A stretch of 64,000 nt of DNA from Magicicada septendecula (GCA_034769895.1 CM068367.1:124347927-124411926), one strand, 5' to 3'; numbered from the stretch's first letter, positions 26,504 to 36,569 are shown. Numbers and translations: made by a program. The notes: a model not told the origin generated them from the sequence alone.

Positions 26504-26598
26504 GGTCCGAGTTGGTCACCAGTCTGAGTTGATCAAATGACGTCACTGGCTTATGACATCAGAGAGGCCCTGGTAAATGGTTTCCGCTGTCTCTGTGC
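26504..26598 (+). repeat. Inverted-repeat arm (partner at 35467-35560)
   Basis: About 94 bp that reappears as the reverse complement near 35467-35560, with about four mismatches as I read it. It contains the palindrome TGACGTCA and two nearby copies of a GATCAACTCAGAC-like motif (reverse-complement sense). It is not part of the HINE family. Confidence 0.8.
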
Positions 26599-26650
26599 CT
26601 GTCTACACAAGGTAGTGTGCGTTGTTTGTTTAATCATTCGTTGTGTTCGT

Positions 26651-27790
26651 TTAGACTACACACTCATACTTGAGTAATCTGTTTGCAGCAATGTAACAAT
26701 TCAACAAACACTTAAAGAGGCGCGCTTTGGGTGCAGTCGCAGAAGGACCTGCCGTGCTAACCTTTTCAAATTCATAATCGTTAATGCGCAGGGACAGGGA
26801 ACGAGTGTTGGCACCTACAACCATATATTTGGTTTTGCTTTGGTTTATAACCAAGCCCATAGCCTTAGCGGACAACTCCAGTTCCCGAAAGGCTTCCTTT
26901 AAGCCAGATTCAGACCTACTTATGACGTCAATGTCATCGGCATAGGCCAGAAGCTGTACCTCCTTGTGAAATATGTGTCCGCTAGTTTGAATAACTGAAT
27001 CCCTGATGACCTTTTCTAGAGCTATGTTGAACAACAGACACGCTAAGGCATCTCCTTGTTTCAACCCATTCCATGTTTTTAAGGAGTTAGATAGATTTGA
27101 TTGTATTCTTATTTGGCACTTAGAATTGGACATAACTACTCCAACCATACGCACCAACTTAGATGGTATATTCAACTCCTTCATTCCTTCATAGCTCTAT
27201 ATAGCATTTTCCGGTTGATTGAATCATATGCCGACTGGAAATACACAAAGAGATGGTGAGTGGCCACTCCATATTCTAACGTTTTTTCTAGGATTTGCCT
27301 TAGTGTAAATATTTGGTCTGTTGTTGACCTATTCCTAGTGAATCCACATTGATATTCTTTTATGTTTTCCTCAGCGTAGGGAAGCAGCCTAGAAAATATG
27401 ATGTTGGACAATACCTTATACGCTGCATTAAGTAGAGAGATGCCCCTATAATTTTTACATATGAGCGGATCACCCTTTTTATGTATTAAACACACCACCC
27501 CATTGTTCCACTCATCAGGCATTACCTCCTCCAGCCATATTCGCTCTATGAGATGGGCAAATTCCTTTATGAAATCTCCTCCTGCGCTCTTTAATAGTTC
27601 CCCTGGTAAACCATCGGAACCTGCTGCCTTGTTATTTTTAAGCTTTTCTAGAGCTTCATACACCTCGTCATAGGATGGCACCAACTCCTCTCTATCATCC
27701 TCGAATTCTCCTGCTTCCTCTTCATTCTCAAATGCCTCCATCGAAGCCTCCCCAACTGAGCCTAGCAACTCTTCGAAGGTGCAGGTATCG
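26651..27790 (-). pseudogene. Non-LTR retrotransposon reverse transcriptase, broken
   Basis: The minus strand encodes a LINE-type reverse transcriptase fragment in two frames (27798-27181, then 27184-26651). Recognisable blocks in order are GSDGLPGELLK, HKKGDPLICKNYRGISLLNA, the QCGFTRNRSTTDQIF block, motif A (FVYFQSAYDSI), NGLKQGDALACLLFN and the YADD catalytic box with following DIDVIS. Motif A has Tyr where the catalytic Asp is expected, so this copy would be inactive even in frame. The frame break near 27175-27190 is a perfect 8-bp tandem duplication (ATGAAGGA twice on the minus strand). No endonuclease domain precedes it, and homology fades after residue ~140 of the second frame, so both ends are truncated. 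Clade is uncertain (jockey/RTE-like). Confidence 0.85.
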
Positions 27791-27827
27791 TTTGCCATAG
27801 AAAAAATCTACACAAGATAGACAGACA

Positions 27828-27880
<53 letters not shown>

Positions 27881-27997
27881 TTCGAAAAACGACTTTTTTC
27901 CATGTTTTGAGTGTAGTACAATCAAAATCTGCAATAATCTCGAACACGATTTTTTTTGCCATCACCATACTTCCATTTCCTTAAGGAATATGGAAGT
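27790..27997 (-). mobile_element. HINE-like 5' end fragment on the minus strand
   Basis: Read on the minus strand, the palindrome (27997-27969) is followed by the standard leader, a pure AC/GT tract (27829-27878) and the start of the first core unit (CTATGGCAAACGATA). It then passes directly into the LINE frame, so the first codons of that open frame (MANDT) are repeat sequence. The copy has the A-type 5' end. Either the LINE fragment lies in the element's core or both were joined by a deletion. Confidence 0.8.
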
Positions 27998-28310
27998 AAT
28001 AAGCGCTATTGCAACATTGTTCATAAGATACTTATTGACTTACTTGAATTTCCTATATTTCATATTTCAAACGTACACGCATATTCTGTGTAATAAATTT
28101 GTTTTTAGACCTCTATTTAAAAAAGGGGTACTACTGTATTAGCGTATACAGCTGTGAAATTAATAAAACAGCTTAAAAATTAGGAGATTAACAAAATTTC
28201 TTGTCAACTGTCGACCTTGTGGGGTGGGGTCCGGTCCCATTCCCCCCCCCCCGTATATGCGCCCCTTCCCGCTCTTAATTATTTCAGAGTAAATGTTACA
28301 GGTTTCTTAC
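27998..28310. other. Inter-element DNA, nothing recognised
   Basis: AT-rich. A C-homopolymer near 28243-28252 lies next to GCGCCCCTT, loosely like hAT-type subterminal sequence. No partner found. Confidence 0.4.
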
Positions 28311-28451
28311 CAATTTCGCCGAACTGTGCCAGCTGATGTTTTCGTGGTTGGTAGCTCCAAATTCCAGAAGCTCATCTTTAAACACGGCGAATGAAGCATT
28401 CAAAATTGGATGGTCATATCGTCGCTTACTTTTATTGTCACTTCCTTCGGT
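28311..28451 (-). CDS. Candidate 141-nt internal exon, unknown protein
   Basis: On the minus strand a 47-codon stop-free stretch (beginning TEGSDNKSKRR, ending SWHSSAKL) sits between an acceptor-like TTCTACAAG and a strong donor, TTG|GTAAGA. It is much richer in G+C than its AT-rich surroundings and has ordinary protein-like composition (charged N-terminus, then FAVFKDELLEFGA). Both borders are phase 0. I do not recognise the family. It lies about 440 bp downstream of the OTU frame on the same strand, so it could be a further exon of the same unit. However, the OTU frame ends at a donor-like AAA|GTAAGT in phase 2, so the two do not join directly in frame. It could also be a relic of another gene. 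Confidence 0.4.
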
Positions 28452-28890
28452 CTTGTAGAATTAAACGACTATAGGATTAAAAGTATTCGAATTTAACGTA
28501 AACTCACTTGAATGAAAAAATAACTTAGTTTGTGTGTTAACCATTATTCCTTAAAGTAAATTATATGCAATCAGAAAGACAAGACTAATAGCAAAAATAT
28601 TTTTGCAGTATGCAATAAACGTTATGTTTCGGCTTGCACAGAGTGGAGTATTTCGGGGATTCTCAGTACAAAATTAGTTTCTATCTGTTTCATGAAACTA
28701 AATTTAAGTTGCCATAATAATTAATCTTTTTAAAATTCGTTTTTATAACGAATTGTTTAAAGCTGTATCAATTAATTAATTTTAAACAATAAAAACAAAA
28801 TTATTAATTATTTACACTATAAAAATATGTCTTTAGTTTTCATTACACTTTATATACAGTAAGAGATAAAATAATAGTATAGTAGCCTAC
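28452..28890. other. AT-rich spacer between candidate exon and OTU frame
   Basis: Very AT-rich with stops in all frames. Intron-like if the two flanking coding segments belong together. Nothing else seen. Confidence 0.4.
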
Positions 28891-29514
28891 TTACTTTTCT
28901 GTAGACACGTAGGTATTGCTTAAACTACATGAACTGCCCATTCCATGAACTGAAATAACAACTTCATAATGACAACCACTTTCATTTGTAATGTATGTAT
29001 TTTTTTGGCTTGGAATTTCACTTTTTTTTAAATTTGCTGAAGCACCTGCTGTAAATAACTGCCAGTCCCACTTCTCTCCATTTTTTGAGTTTATCTTTGT
29101 GTACACAAAAATGTTTGTATTCAAAAGTGATGCAGTTCCAAATATCTCACTTTCAGTTGCCCATGTGCCTTCTTTTATCATATTTTTTAGTGACGTCCTA
29201 CCTTTAAATAAATCATTGGCTTGGTTGTTGTTCAATTCATTGTCCATATAATTGACAACTATGTTTCTAACGTCCATGTGATAACCTTCACTGCCAGTAA
29301 TTACGTAGGAAACTGCCCTAAACCAACAATTTCCGTCACCCACAATTTTCTTCACACCGTGTGGTTTTGCAAGTGCTAATTTATGACCGATTCTAATACA
29401 TGTGCATTGTCCTTCAAAGGACAGACCCAACACTTTACACTTTTCCATTTGCCACTCTACGTCAACCGGATCATAAAAAAAAATCACTTCACACCACTCA
29501 CCAGAAACCTCCAC
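28891..29514 (-). CDS. OTU-like cysteine protease domain, transposon-associated
   Basis: This 207-residue frame has the hallmarks of an OTU deubiquitinase-type protease: the catalytic loop GDGNCWFRA with Asp60 and Cys63, and a C-terminal GCHYEVV with the presumed catalytic His182. OTU enzymes cleave ubiquitin linkages. In transposons the role is unproven and may be protein maturation or host-defence interference. The frame has no ATG at its 5' edge: an in-frame stop is followed by Asp-Val, and the first Met is residue 23. It begins 18 bp after the integrase stop codon, in a different frame. It may therefore be a second cistron, a spliced exon or the result of a frameshift. Its last codons overlap a donor-like GTAAGT. 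Both catalytic motifs look intact. OTU is also known from Helentrons, but the integrase next door makes a Ginger1/Gypsy-type unit more likely. Confidence 0.8.
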   Translation of the reverse strand: MEVSGEWCEVIFFYDPVDVEWQMEKCKVLGLSFEGQCTCIRIGHKLALAKPHGVKKIVGDGNCWFRAVSYVITGSEGYHMDVRNIVVNYMDNELNNNQANDLFKGRTSLKNMIKEGTWATESEIFGTASLLNTNIFVYTKINSKNGEKWDWQLFTAGASANLKKSEIPSQKNTYITNESGCHYEVVISVHGMGSSCSLSNTYVSTEK

Positions 29515-29531
29515 ATCAGATTAACCATCAT

Positions 29532-30929
29532 TTAGATTGTAGAAAATTTCAAGTTTTTCACATGTTCTTTCTTTTTCCTCACTTTGCCACTTTCATCTTG
29601 TAATATACAATACTCGTTTCTTAAAACTTTAACTGTAAATGGTCCACTCCATGGAGGTTCAGCAAACATTAATTTATTTTTGAATTTTGTCACATTTTTT
29701 ACCAAAACTCTACTCCCAGGTTTTATTTCCATTTTCTTTGTTATTGTATGTCTTTCGTCAAATTGCTTTTTCTGTTTAATCTGAGCTCTTCTGATATTTT
29801 TTAATGCTGCTTCATCAATTACTTTTTTCACTTCTAATATTTTTTGTAATTTTCTTTCCATTTCTTTATTTTCTTCGACAATATCTTCCTCTACTTCTTG
29901 AACATCCGTTGTTTTTTCAGCTACCTGAAGAGACTCCTCGTCTTCATCGGTCAAATTATCTTCATCAACAAGGTCTAATGGTAAAACTGGTTCTCTGTTG
30001 TATAACATAAAAAAAGGTGAAAATCCTGTTGTTTTGTGTCTAGATGTTCTGTACGCAAATAATACACTCTCGAGAACGTCAGGCCAGTTATTAATGTTTT
30101 CCATTAAAGTTCTTTTTAGTTTATCTTTTATTGTCCTATTTTGACGTTCTACTAATCCATTAGCCTGTGGATGGTAGGGTGATGTTAATCTTTGTTTTGT
30201 CCCCGTCAGTCTATGCAATTCTTTAGAAACTTCATTTACAAACTCGCGACCATTATCGTTAATTTGTATTTTAGGGCAACCATGTCTACATATAATTTCA
30301 TAAATAAATTTAGCCACTTCAATGCCAGTCTTATTTTTAAGGGCTTTCGCCTCAGCCCACTTTGAAAAGTAGTCTACTGCCACCAATATGTATTTTTTGC
30401 CCTGCACTTCTAGTAACTGCATAACATCTATTCCAATTTGTTCCATGACTCTCTTAGGAACAGGAATTGGCTTCATTTCGGGTACACAAGACACCCATGG
30501 AGGTGTAACTTTCTGACACACTTCACAATTTTTTACAAAATCTGTCACCTTTAATTTTATATTTTTAAAGTAGTACCGTTGTGAAAGTATGTCCAGTCCA
30601 CGGTGCTATTAATTCCTCAATGTGCAGACATACCAATCGCTTGTTTGCTAGTATCAGCACCTTTGTGGGCTACGCCCATCAATTTTTTTTTTTTTATTAT
30701 CGTCGTGAACAATTTCTATTAATTTTTCTGTACCTCTTAGCCTGTCACATTTACGATAAAACAGTTTATTGTCACGAATAACATAAAGTTTACATCGTCT
30801 CTTAAAGTTTCTACTTTGATACGATTTTGTACACTTTTCAGGAATTGCTCCAGTAATTAAAAACCTTTGTATATCCAGCGGTGTTATTCCTCCTTCGAAA
30901 ACCCTCAATTTAATTATCCCAACTGAGAT
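29532..30929 (-). pseudogene. Gypsy/Ginger-type DDE integrase, partly decayed
   Basis: The main frame (29532-30605, minus strand) contains the CEVCQ half of the HHCC zinc finger and an rve catalytic core with the triad Asp41, Asp98 and Glu134 (numbered from the GTG at 30548; D-E spacing of 35 residues). A long acidic/charged linker follows, then a C-terminal GPY/F-like module (WSGPF about residue 300). Upstream, the His half of the zinc finger (HKGADTSKQA, then H) lies in another frame containing one TGA (30617-30619). A TAG (30606-30608) closes the main frame, and a run of 13 T (30683-30695) marks another break. Homology continues upstream (YVIRDNKLFYRK) to an acceptor-like TTCAG at about 30930. 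Integration enzymes of this type act in the nucleus. No RT, RNase H or protease lies nearby. With the adjacent OTU frame this suggests a Ginger1-like DNA transposon; a 5'-truncated Ty3/Gypsy element is the alternative. Confidence 0.85.
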
Positions 30930-31022
30930 CTGAATATGCAAACAAAATACGAACAACTGTCGAATATTAAGTAAGATACTTAAAACACTGTAAACACAAA
31001 TACTAGTATAACACAACAACAA

Positions 31023-31132
31023 AATAATAATATCGTTGATTTATAACAAAGCGACGATGTTTAAAGACACGATTTAGCCGAACGTAGTCAACCACACTTT
31101 AAAAACGTCTCAGAGCGACTGTTTTACTTTTT
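31023..31132. other. Spacer between integrase remnant and array block 2
   Basis: No feature. The T-rich stretch immediately before the palindrome (TTTTACTTTT) is the kind of target seen at the other element ends. Confidence 0.4.
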
Positions 31133-31271
31133 ACTTCCATATTCCTTAAGGAATGGAAGTATGGTGATGGCAAAAAAAATCGTGTTCGAGATTATTGCAG
31201 ATTCTGATTCTACTACACTCAAAACATGAAAAAAAGTCGTTTTCCGAAAAGTGTCTGTGTGTCTGTCTGTG

Positions 31272-31310
<39 letters not shown>

Positions 31311-33002
31311 AGATTTTTTTTCTATGGCAAACGATAACTGCCGCAAATTCAAACAGAATCAAATAATTTTTTGCATACAGCCCGGTTTTGCAGAGTTCTC
31401 GCGACCTATTGTTTTTGGTGAAGATCAGTTGAGGGAAAGGGGTAGTTTACCTGCAACGGTTTTTTTTTAGCAAGGGTAATTTTGTTTGTTTGGCAAACGA
31501 TAACAGCCGCAAATTCAAACAGAATCAAATAATGTTTCGCATACAGCCCTGAATTGTAGAGTTCTCAAGACCTATTGTTTTTGGTGAAGATCGGTTAAGG
31601 GAAAGGGGTAGTTTACCTGTAACGTTTTATGTTTTAACAAGGGTATTTCCTATGGCAAACGATAACAGCCGCAAATTCAAACAGAATGAAAAGATTATTT
31701 GCATACAGCCCTAAATTGTAGAGTTCTCAAGACCTTTTGTTTTTGGTGAAGATCGGTTAAGGGAAAGGGGTAGTTTACCTACAACGTTTTTTTAACAAGG
31801 GTATTTTCTATGGCAAACGATAACAGCCGCAAATTCAAACAGAATCAAATAATTTTCTGCATACAGTCCTGATTTGTAGAGTACTCAAGACCTATTGTTT
31901 TTGGTGAAGATCGGTTGAGGGGAAGGGGTAGTTTACCAGCAACGTTTTTTATCATGCGTATTTTCTATGGCAAACGACAACTGCCGCAAATTCAAACAGA
32001 ATCAAATAATTTTTTGCATGCAGCCCTGATTTGCAGAGTACTCGCGACGTATTGTTTTTGGTGAAGATCGGTTGAGGGAAAGGGGTAGTTTACCTGCAAC
32101 GGTTTTTTTTTAGCAAGGGTAATTTTGTTTGTTTGGCAAACGATAACAGCCGCAAATTCAAACAGAATCAAATAATGTTTTGCATACAGCCCTGAATTGT
32201 AGAGTTCTCAAGATCTGTTGGTTTTGGTGAAGATCGGTTAAGGGAAAGGGGTAGTTTACCTGTAACGTTTTATGTTTTAACAAGGGTATTTCCTGTGGCA
32301 AACGATAACAGCCGCAAATTCAAACAGAATCAAAAGATTATTTGCATACAGCCCTAAATTGTAGAGTTCTCAAGACCTATTGTTTTTGGTGAAGATCGGC
32401 TGAGGGAAAGGGGTAGTTTACCTGCAACGTTTTTTTAACAAGGGTATTTTCTATGGCAAACGATAACAGCCGCAAATTCAAACAGAATCAAATAATGTTT
32501 TGCATACAGCCCTGATTTGTAGAGTACTCAAGACCTATTGTTTTTGGTGAAGATCGGTTAAGGGGAAGGGGTAGTTTACCTGCAACGTTTTTTTATCAAG
32601 CGTATTTTCTATGGCAAACGATAACAGCCGCAAATTCAAACAGAATCAAATAATATTTTGCATACGTCCCTGAATTGTAGAGGTCTCAATGACTTTCGAT
32701 TTTGGTGAAGATCGGTTAAGGGGAAGGGGTAGTTTACCTGCAACCTTTTACGTTTTAACAAGAGTAAAGTACTTGAAAATTTATTTAAACTTTTTGAAAC
32801 AATGGTAATTGTTAAAAATAAAATAATTTTGTTGCCAGGCAATAAAATTATAATTTTTTCATTTTAATGTAATATAATATTTTTCATTTAATACAGCAAT
32901 AAAAAGGCAGGTAAGACACAGCCTGGCTGTTTGGCTGAAAATGATTTTAAATATAAATCTTAGAATATGGAAGTCATGTATGGTTCTCCATACCGATATT
33001 TT
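31133..33002 (+). mobile_element. HINE-like element, complete, tail A
   Basis: First copy of block 2. A-type palindrome (ACTTCCATATTCC), GTCT tract at about 31255-31310, roughly ten units, tail A with hairpin at about 32978-32993. It points away from the minus-strand 5' end at 27997. Confidence 0.75.
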
Positions 33003-35412
33003 ACTTCCATGTTCCTTAAGGAAATGGAAGTATGGTGATGGCAAAAAAAATCGTGTTCGAGATTATTGCAGATTCTGATTGTACTACACTCAAAACATGA
33101 AAAAAAGTCATTTTTCGAAAAGTGTCTGTGTGTCTATAGATTTTTTTTCTATGGCAAACGATAACAGCCGCAAATTCAAACTGAATCAAATCATTTTTTG
33201 CATACAGCCCTAAAGTGTAGAGTTCTAAAGATCTATTAATTTTGGTGAAGATCGGTTAAGGGGAAGGGGTAGTTTACCTGCTACGTTTTATGTTTTAAAA
33301 GGGTATTTTCTATGGCAAACGATAAGAGCCGCAAATTCAAAAAGAATCAAATAATGTTTTGCATACAGCCCTGAATTGTAGAGATCTCAAGACCTATAGT
33401 GTTTGGTGAAGATCGGTTAAGGGAAAGGGGTAGTTTACCTGCAACGTTTTATGTTTTAACAAGGGTATTTTCTATGGGTAACGATAACAGCCGCAAATTC
33501 AAACAGAATCAAATAATTTTTTGCATACAGCCCTGTTTTGTAGAGTACTCAAGACTTATTGTTTTTGGTGAAGATCGGTTAAGGGGAAGGGGTAGTTTAC
33601 CAGCAACGGTTTTTTTTTAATCAAGGGTAATTTATTCCTATGGCAAACGATAACAGCCGCAAATTCAAACAGAATCAACTGCTCTTTTGCAAACAGCCCT
33701 AAATTGTAGAGATCTCAAGACCTGTAATTTTTGGTGAAGATCGGTTAAGGGAAAGGGGTAGTTTACCTGCAACGTTTTGTTTTAACAAGGGTATTTTCTA
33801 TGGCAAACGATAACAGCCGCAAATTCAAACAGAATCAAATAATTTGTTGCATACAGCCCTGATTTGTAGAGTACTCAAGACCTATTGTTTTTGGTGAAGA
33901 TCGGTTAAGGGAAAGAGGTAGTTTACCTGCAACGGTTTTTTATCAAGGTTAATTATTTTTTTTGGCAAACGATTACAGCCGCAAATTGTAACAGAATCAA
34001 TGTATTGCATACAACCCTGTATTGTAGAGTTGACAATCAAGACCTAATGTTTTTGGTGACGATCGGTTAAGGGGAAGGGGTAGTTTACTGAGAACGTTTT
34101 ATGTTTGAAAAGGGTATTTTCTATGGCAAACGATAAGAGCCGCAAATTCAAACAGAATCAAATAAGTTTTTGCATAAGGCCCTGATTTGTAGAGTACTCA
34201 AGACCTATTGTTTTTGGTAAAGATCGGTTAAGGGAAAGGGGTAGTTTACCGTCCACGTTTTTTGTTTTAACAAGGGTATTTTTTTATGGCAAACGATAAC
34301 AGCCGAAAATTCAAACATCAAATAATATTTTTCATACAGCCCTGAATTGTAGAGTTCTCAAAACCTGTTAGTTTTGGTGAAGATCGTTTAAGGGAATAGG
34401 GTAGTTTACCTGCAAAATTTTATGTTTTAACAAGGGTAAATTTTTTTATGACGAACGATAACTGCCGTACATTAAAACAGAATCAACTACTCTTCTGCAT
34501 ACCTTTTTGAATTATACAGAACTCAAAGTCTGTTGATTTTGTTGAAGATCGGTTAAGGGAAGGGGTAGTTTACCCCTTTATGTTTTAACAAGGGTTATTT
34601 TTTATATGACGAACAATAACTGCCGTAAATTCAAACAGAATCAACTACGTTTTTGCATACCTTTTTGAACTAAAGAGAACTCAAGTTCTGTTGATTTTGT
34701 TGAAGATCGGTTAAGGGAAAGGGGTAGTTTATCACCAAAGCTTTATGTTTTAAAAAGGGTAATTTTTTTATGACGAACGATAACTGCCGCACATTCAAAC
34801 AGAATCAAATATTTTTTTTGCATGCATCCCTACATTGTAGAGGACTGAAGGTCTATTGATTTTGGAGAAGATCGGTTAAGAGAAAGGGGTAGTTTACCTG
34901 AAACATTTTATGATTTAACAAGAGTAAACTACTTAATTTTTATAAATAAAGTATCCTGATAAGAAGCTCATAATAATCCACTGTAGAAACGTAGATGAAA
35001 TATCTATAAATGAAGAGGTTAGGTGAACAGGGTGGGGGTAATTTTCTATTATTAAAAATTATATTTGAAGGTGGAGGGGAGAATTTTTTATCCGTGTACT
35101 ATGTTATCGGCAACAAAGAAGTAGTTTTTTGTTAAAATTGCTTCCCGGGCTGTTTAGCCGTAGTCCAATGTTTTCTGTAAAACCAGACTTTTCGGCAGTG
35201 CCATCGACTGCCATCATCAGTGAAAATCGAGTGCGAAAACGTGAGGTGGTATACGTTAGTGACCACAGTACTGTGGTTAATGCTGAAGCAATAAGTAGAA
35301 AGACGTAGTTTCTATGGAAACATTTCATTTCAATAAAATCATATTTAAAATATGATTTTAAATATAAATCTTAGAACATGGAAGTCATGTATGGTTCTCC
35401 ATACCGATATTT
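33003..35412 (+). mobile_element. HINE-like element, complete, tail B
   Basis: The palindrome is the B variant (ACTTCCATGTTCC...). The microsatellite is reduced to a few repeats. Units become progressively more diverged toward the tail, with ATGACGAACGATAACTGCCG replacing ATGGCAAACGATAACAGCCG. Tail B (34930-35412) differs from tail A. It includes a 14-bp palindrome CCACAGTACTGTGG (about 35259-35272) and a hairpin GGCAGT/ACTGCC (35194-35212), and its end reads GAACATGGAAGT. The 74-codon minus frame in the tail is conserved among tail B copies, but this follows from copy similarity. Confidence 0.75.
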
Positions 35413-36086
35413 TTTTTTTGCAATGCAATGCTTTTCCACACGTTCCAATTCGTCAACGTACATGTACACAGAGACAGCGGAAACCAGCTACCAGGGCCTC
35501 TCTGATGTCATAAGCCAGTGACGTCATTTGATCAACTCAGACTGGTGATCAACTCAGACCTTTACAGAAACAACTGCCGTATGTTGTTTACACGCACGCG
35601 TTGGTATCATCGTCATAAACAACGAACGAGCGAGCCCGTGCGAGTTACTGTAAATTTAGACGTCGGCTTGGTAATCTAATTGGCCATAAAAATAAGATAA
35701 CGGCAATAAACATAGATGACGAGATAAAAAATGAGGCCCCTTAAAACAAAGCAGCACAAGCTTCGAATACACAGCTCTAAGCTAAAGTAGTACACACGTA
35801 TACTCTTTCGGAGCGATTTTCCAAAACGTTTGTTCCTTGTATCCGGATGTCCTTGAAACACCACATTGTTCTTTACGTTTTACAGTTTTTAGGTACACCT
35901 AAAAAATTTTGCCGCGCGCCAAAAATTCGATTTGAAAACGATATTTGTAATAACTATTCAACGAGTGGTTGGGCTTTACACACTCTTTTTGAAATGTGTT
36001 CCTCCTAGAATATACCTGTTTAATTTCGTTGTCGTACGAACAGTCCCCGAGAAATACGTTAGAAACTTCTCAATCGTCGTAAAACT
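35413..36086. other. Inter-array DNA without recognised gene
   Basis: Holds the inverted-repeat arm listed separately. The rest has short frames only and no recognisable domain. Confidence 0.4.
35467..35560 (-). repeat. Inverted-repeat arm (partner at 26504-26598)
   Basis: Reverse complement of the arm about 8.9 kb upstream. GATCAACTCAGAC occurs twice here, four bases apart. The TGACGTCA palindrome is conserved. Confidence 0.8.
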
Positions 36087-36094
36087 ATGGAAAC

Positions 36095-36569
36095 TAGGCG
36101 CGGATCCACGGGGGAGGGGGAGAGAATTCTCCCCCTTCAGACGAAATGAAATTTCTCTCGTTGTTTCGTCATTGTGAATATGATACAAAATTCCTATCAC
36201 GTTATGTAGGTTCATACTTTAATTATAAAATTACTATAAACTGTAGTCGTACCTTACCAGTCTGTTTTATTTTTGTTTGACACATACCAAAATACTTCCA
36301 TTCCTTAAGGAATATGGAAGTAAAAGAGTAGTGTGTATTTTAAACTGTAAGTGAATATTATTAAAAGAACAACGAACTGATAAACACAGATAAGTACAGA
36401 TATAAGTTAATAAGCTTCTTCTGTTGATAAATGACACACTGTAATTTTATGTTCCCTCATACCTATCATTTATACTTTAGACCTTTAAAGAATGGTCCAC
36501 TTTTCATAATTCCCCCAAGTCACCACCTCCCCCCTCAAAACAAAAAATTGCTCGTTGGATCCGCCCCTG
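36095..36569. mobile_element. hAT-like MITE candidate
   Basis: Left end TAGGCGCGGATCCA and right end (reverse complement) CAGGGGCGGATCCA agree at 12 of 14 positions, and both are followed by G-rich subterminal sequence. Flanking octamers ATGGAAAC (36087-36094) and AGCGAAAC (36570-36577) match at 6 of 8, compatible with a decayed 8-bp hAT target duplication. About 475 bp with no transposase frame. Assignment is by end sequence only. Confidence 0.5.
36294..36321 (-). repeat. Solitary HINE palindrome
   Basis: The full 28-bp A-type 5' palindrome occurs here in minus orientation without the leader (GGTGATGGCAAAA), microsatellite, core or tail. It lies inside the hAT-like MITE. Confidence 0.8.

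Noticed and set aside
28311..28895. Direct splicing of the OTU frame to the candidate exon
   Set aside because: The donor is phase 2 and the exon's acceptor is phase 0, so the frame does not continue. An extra exon or decay would be needed.
30600..30700. Apparent ~95-bp insertion with a terminal stem and T-run interrupting the integrase zinc finger, possibly a small RNA gene
   Set aside because: Translated in the other frame it reads as the normal His half of the H2C2 finger (HKGADTSKQA), so it is native coding sequence with frameshifts, not an insertion.
35104..35328. 74-codon minus frame conserved in tail B copies as a gene
   Set aside because: Copies are too similar for frame conservation to mean selection, and the 47.7-kb copy breaks it. 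The conserved part is better explained by the hairpin.
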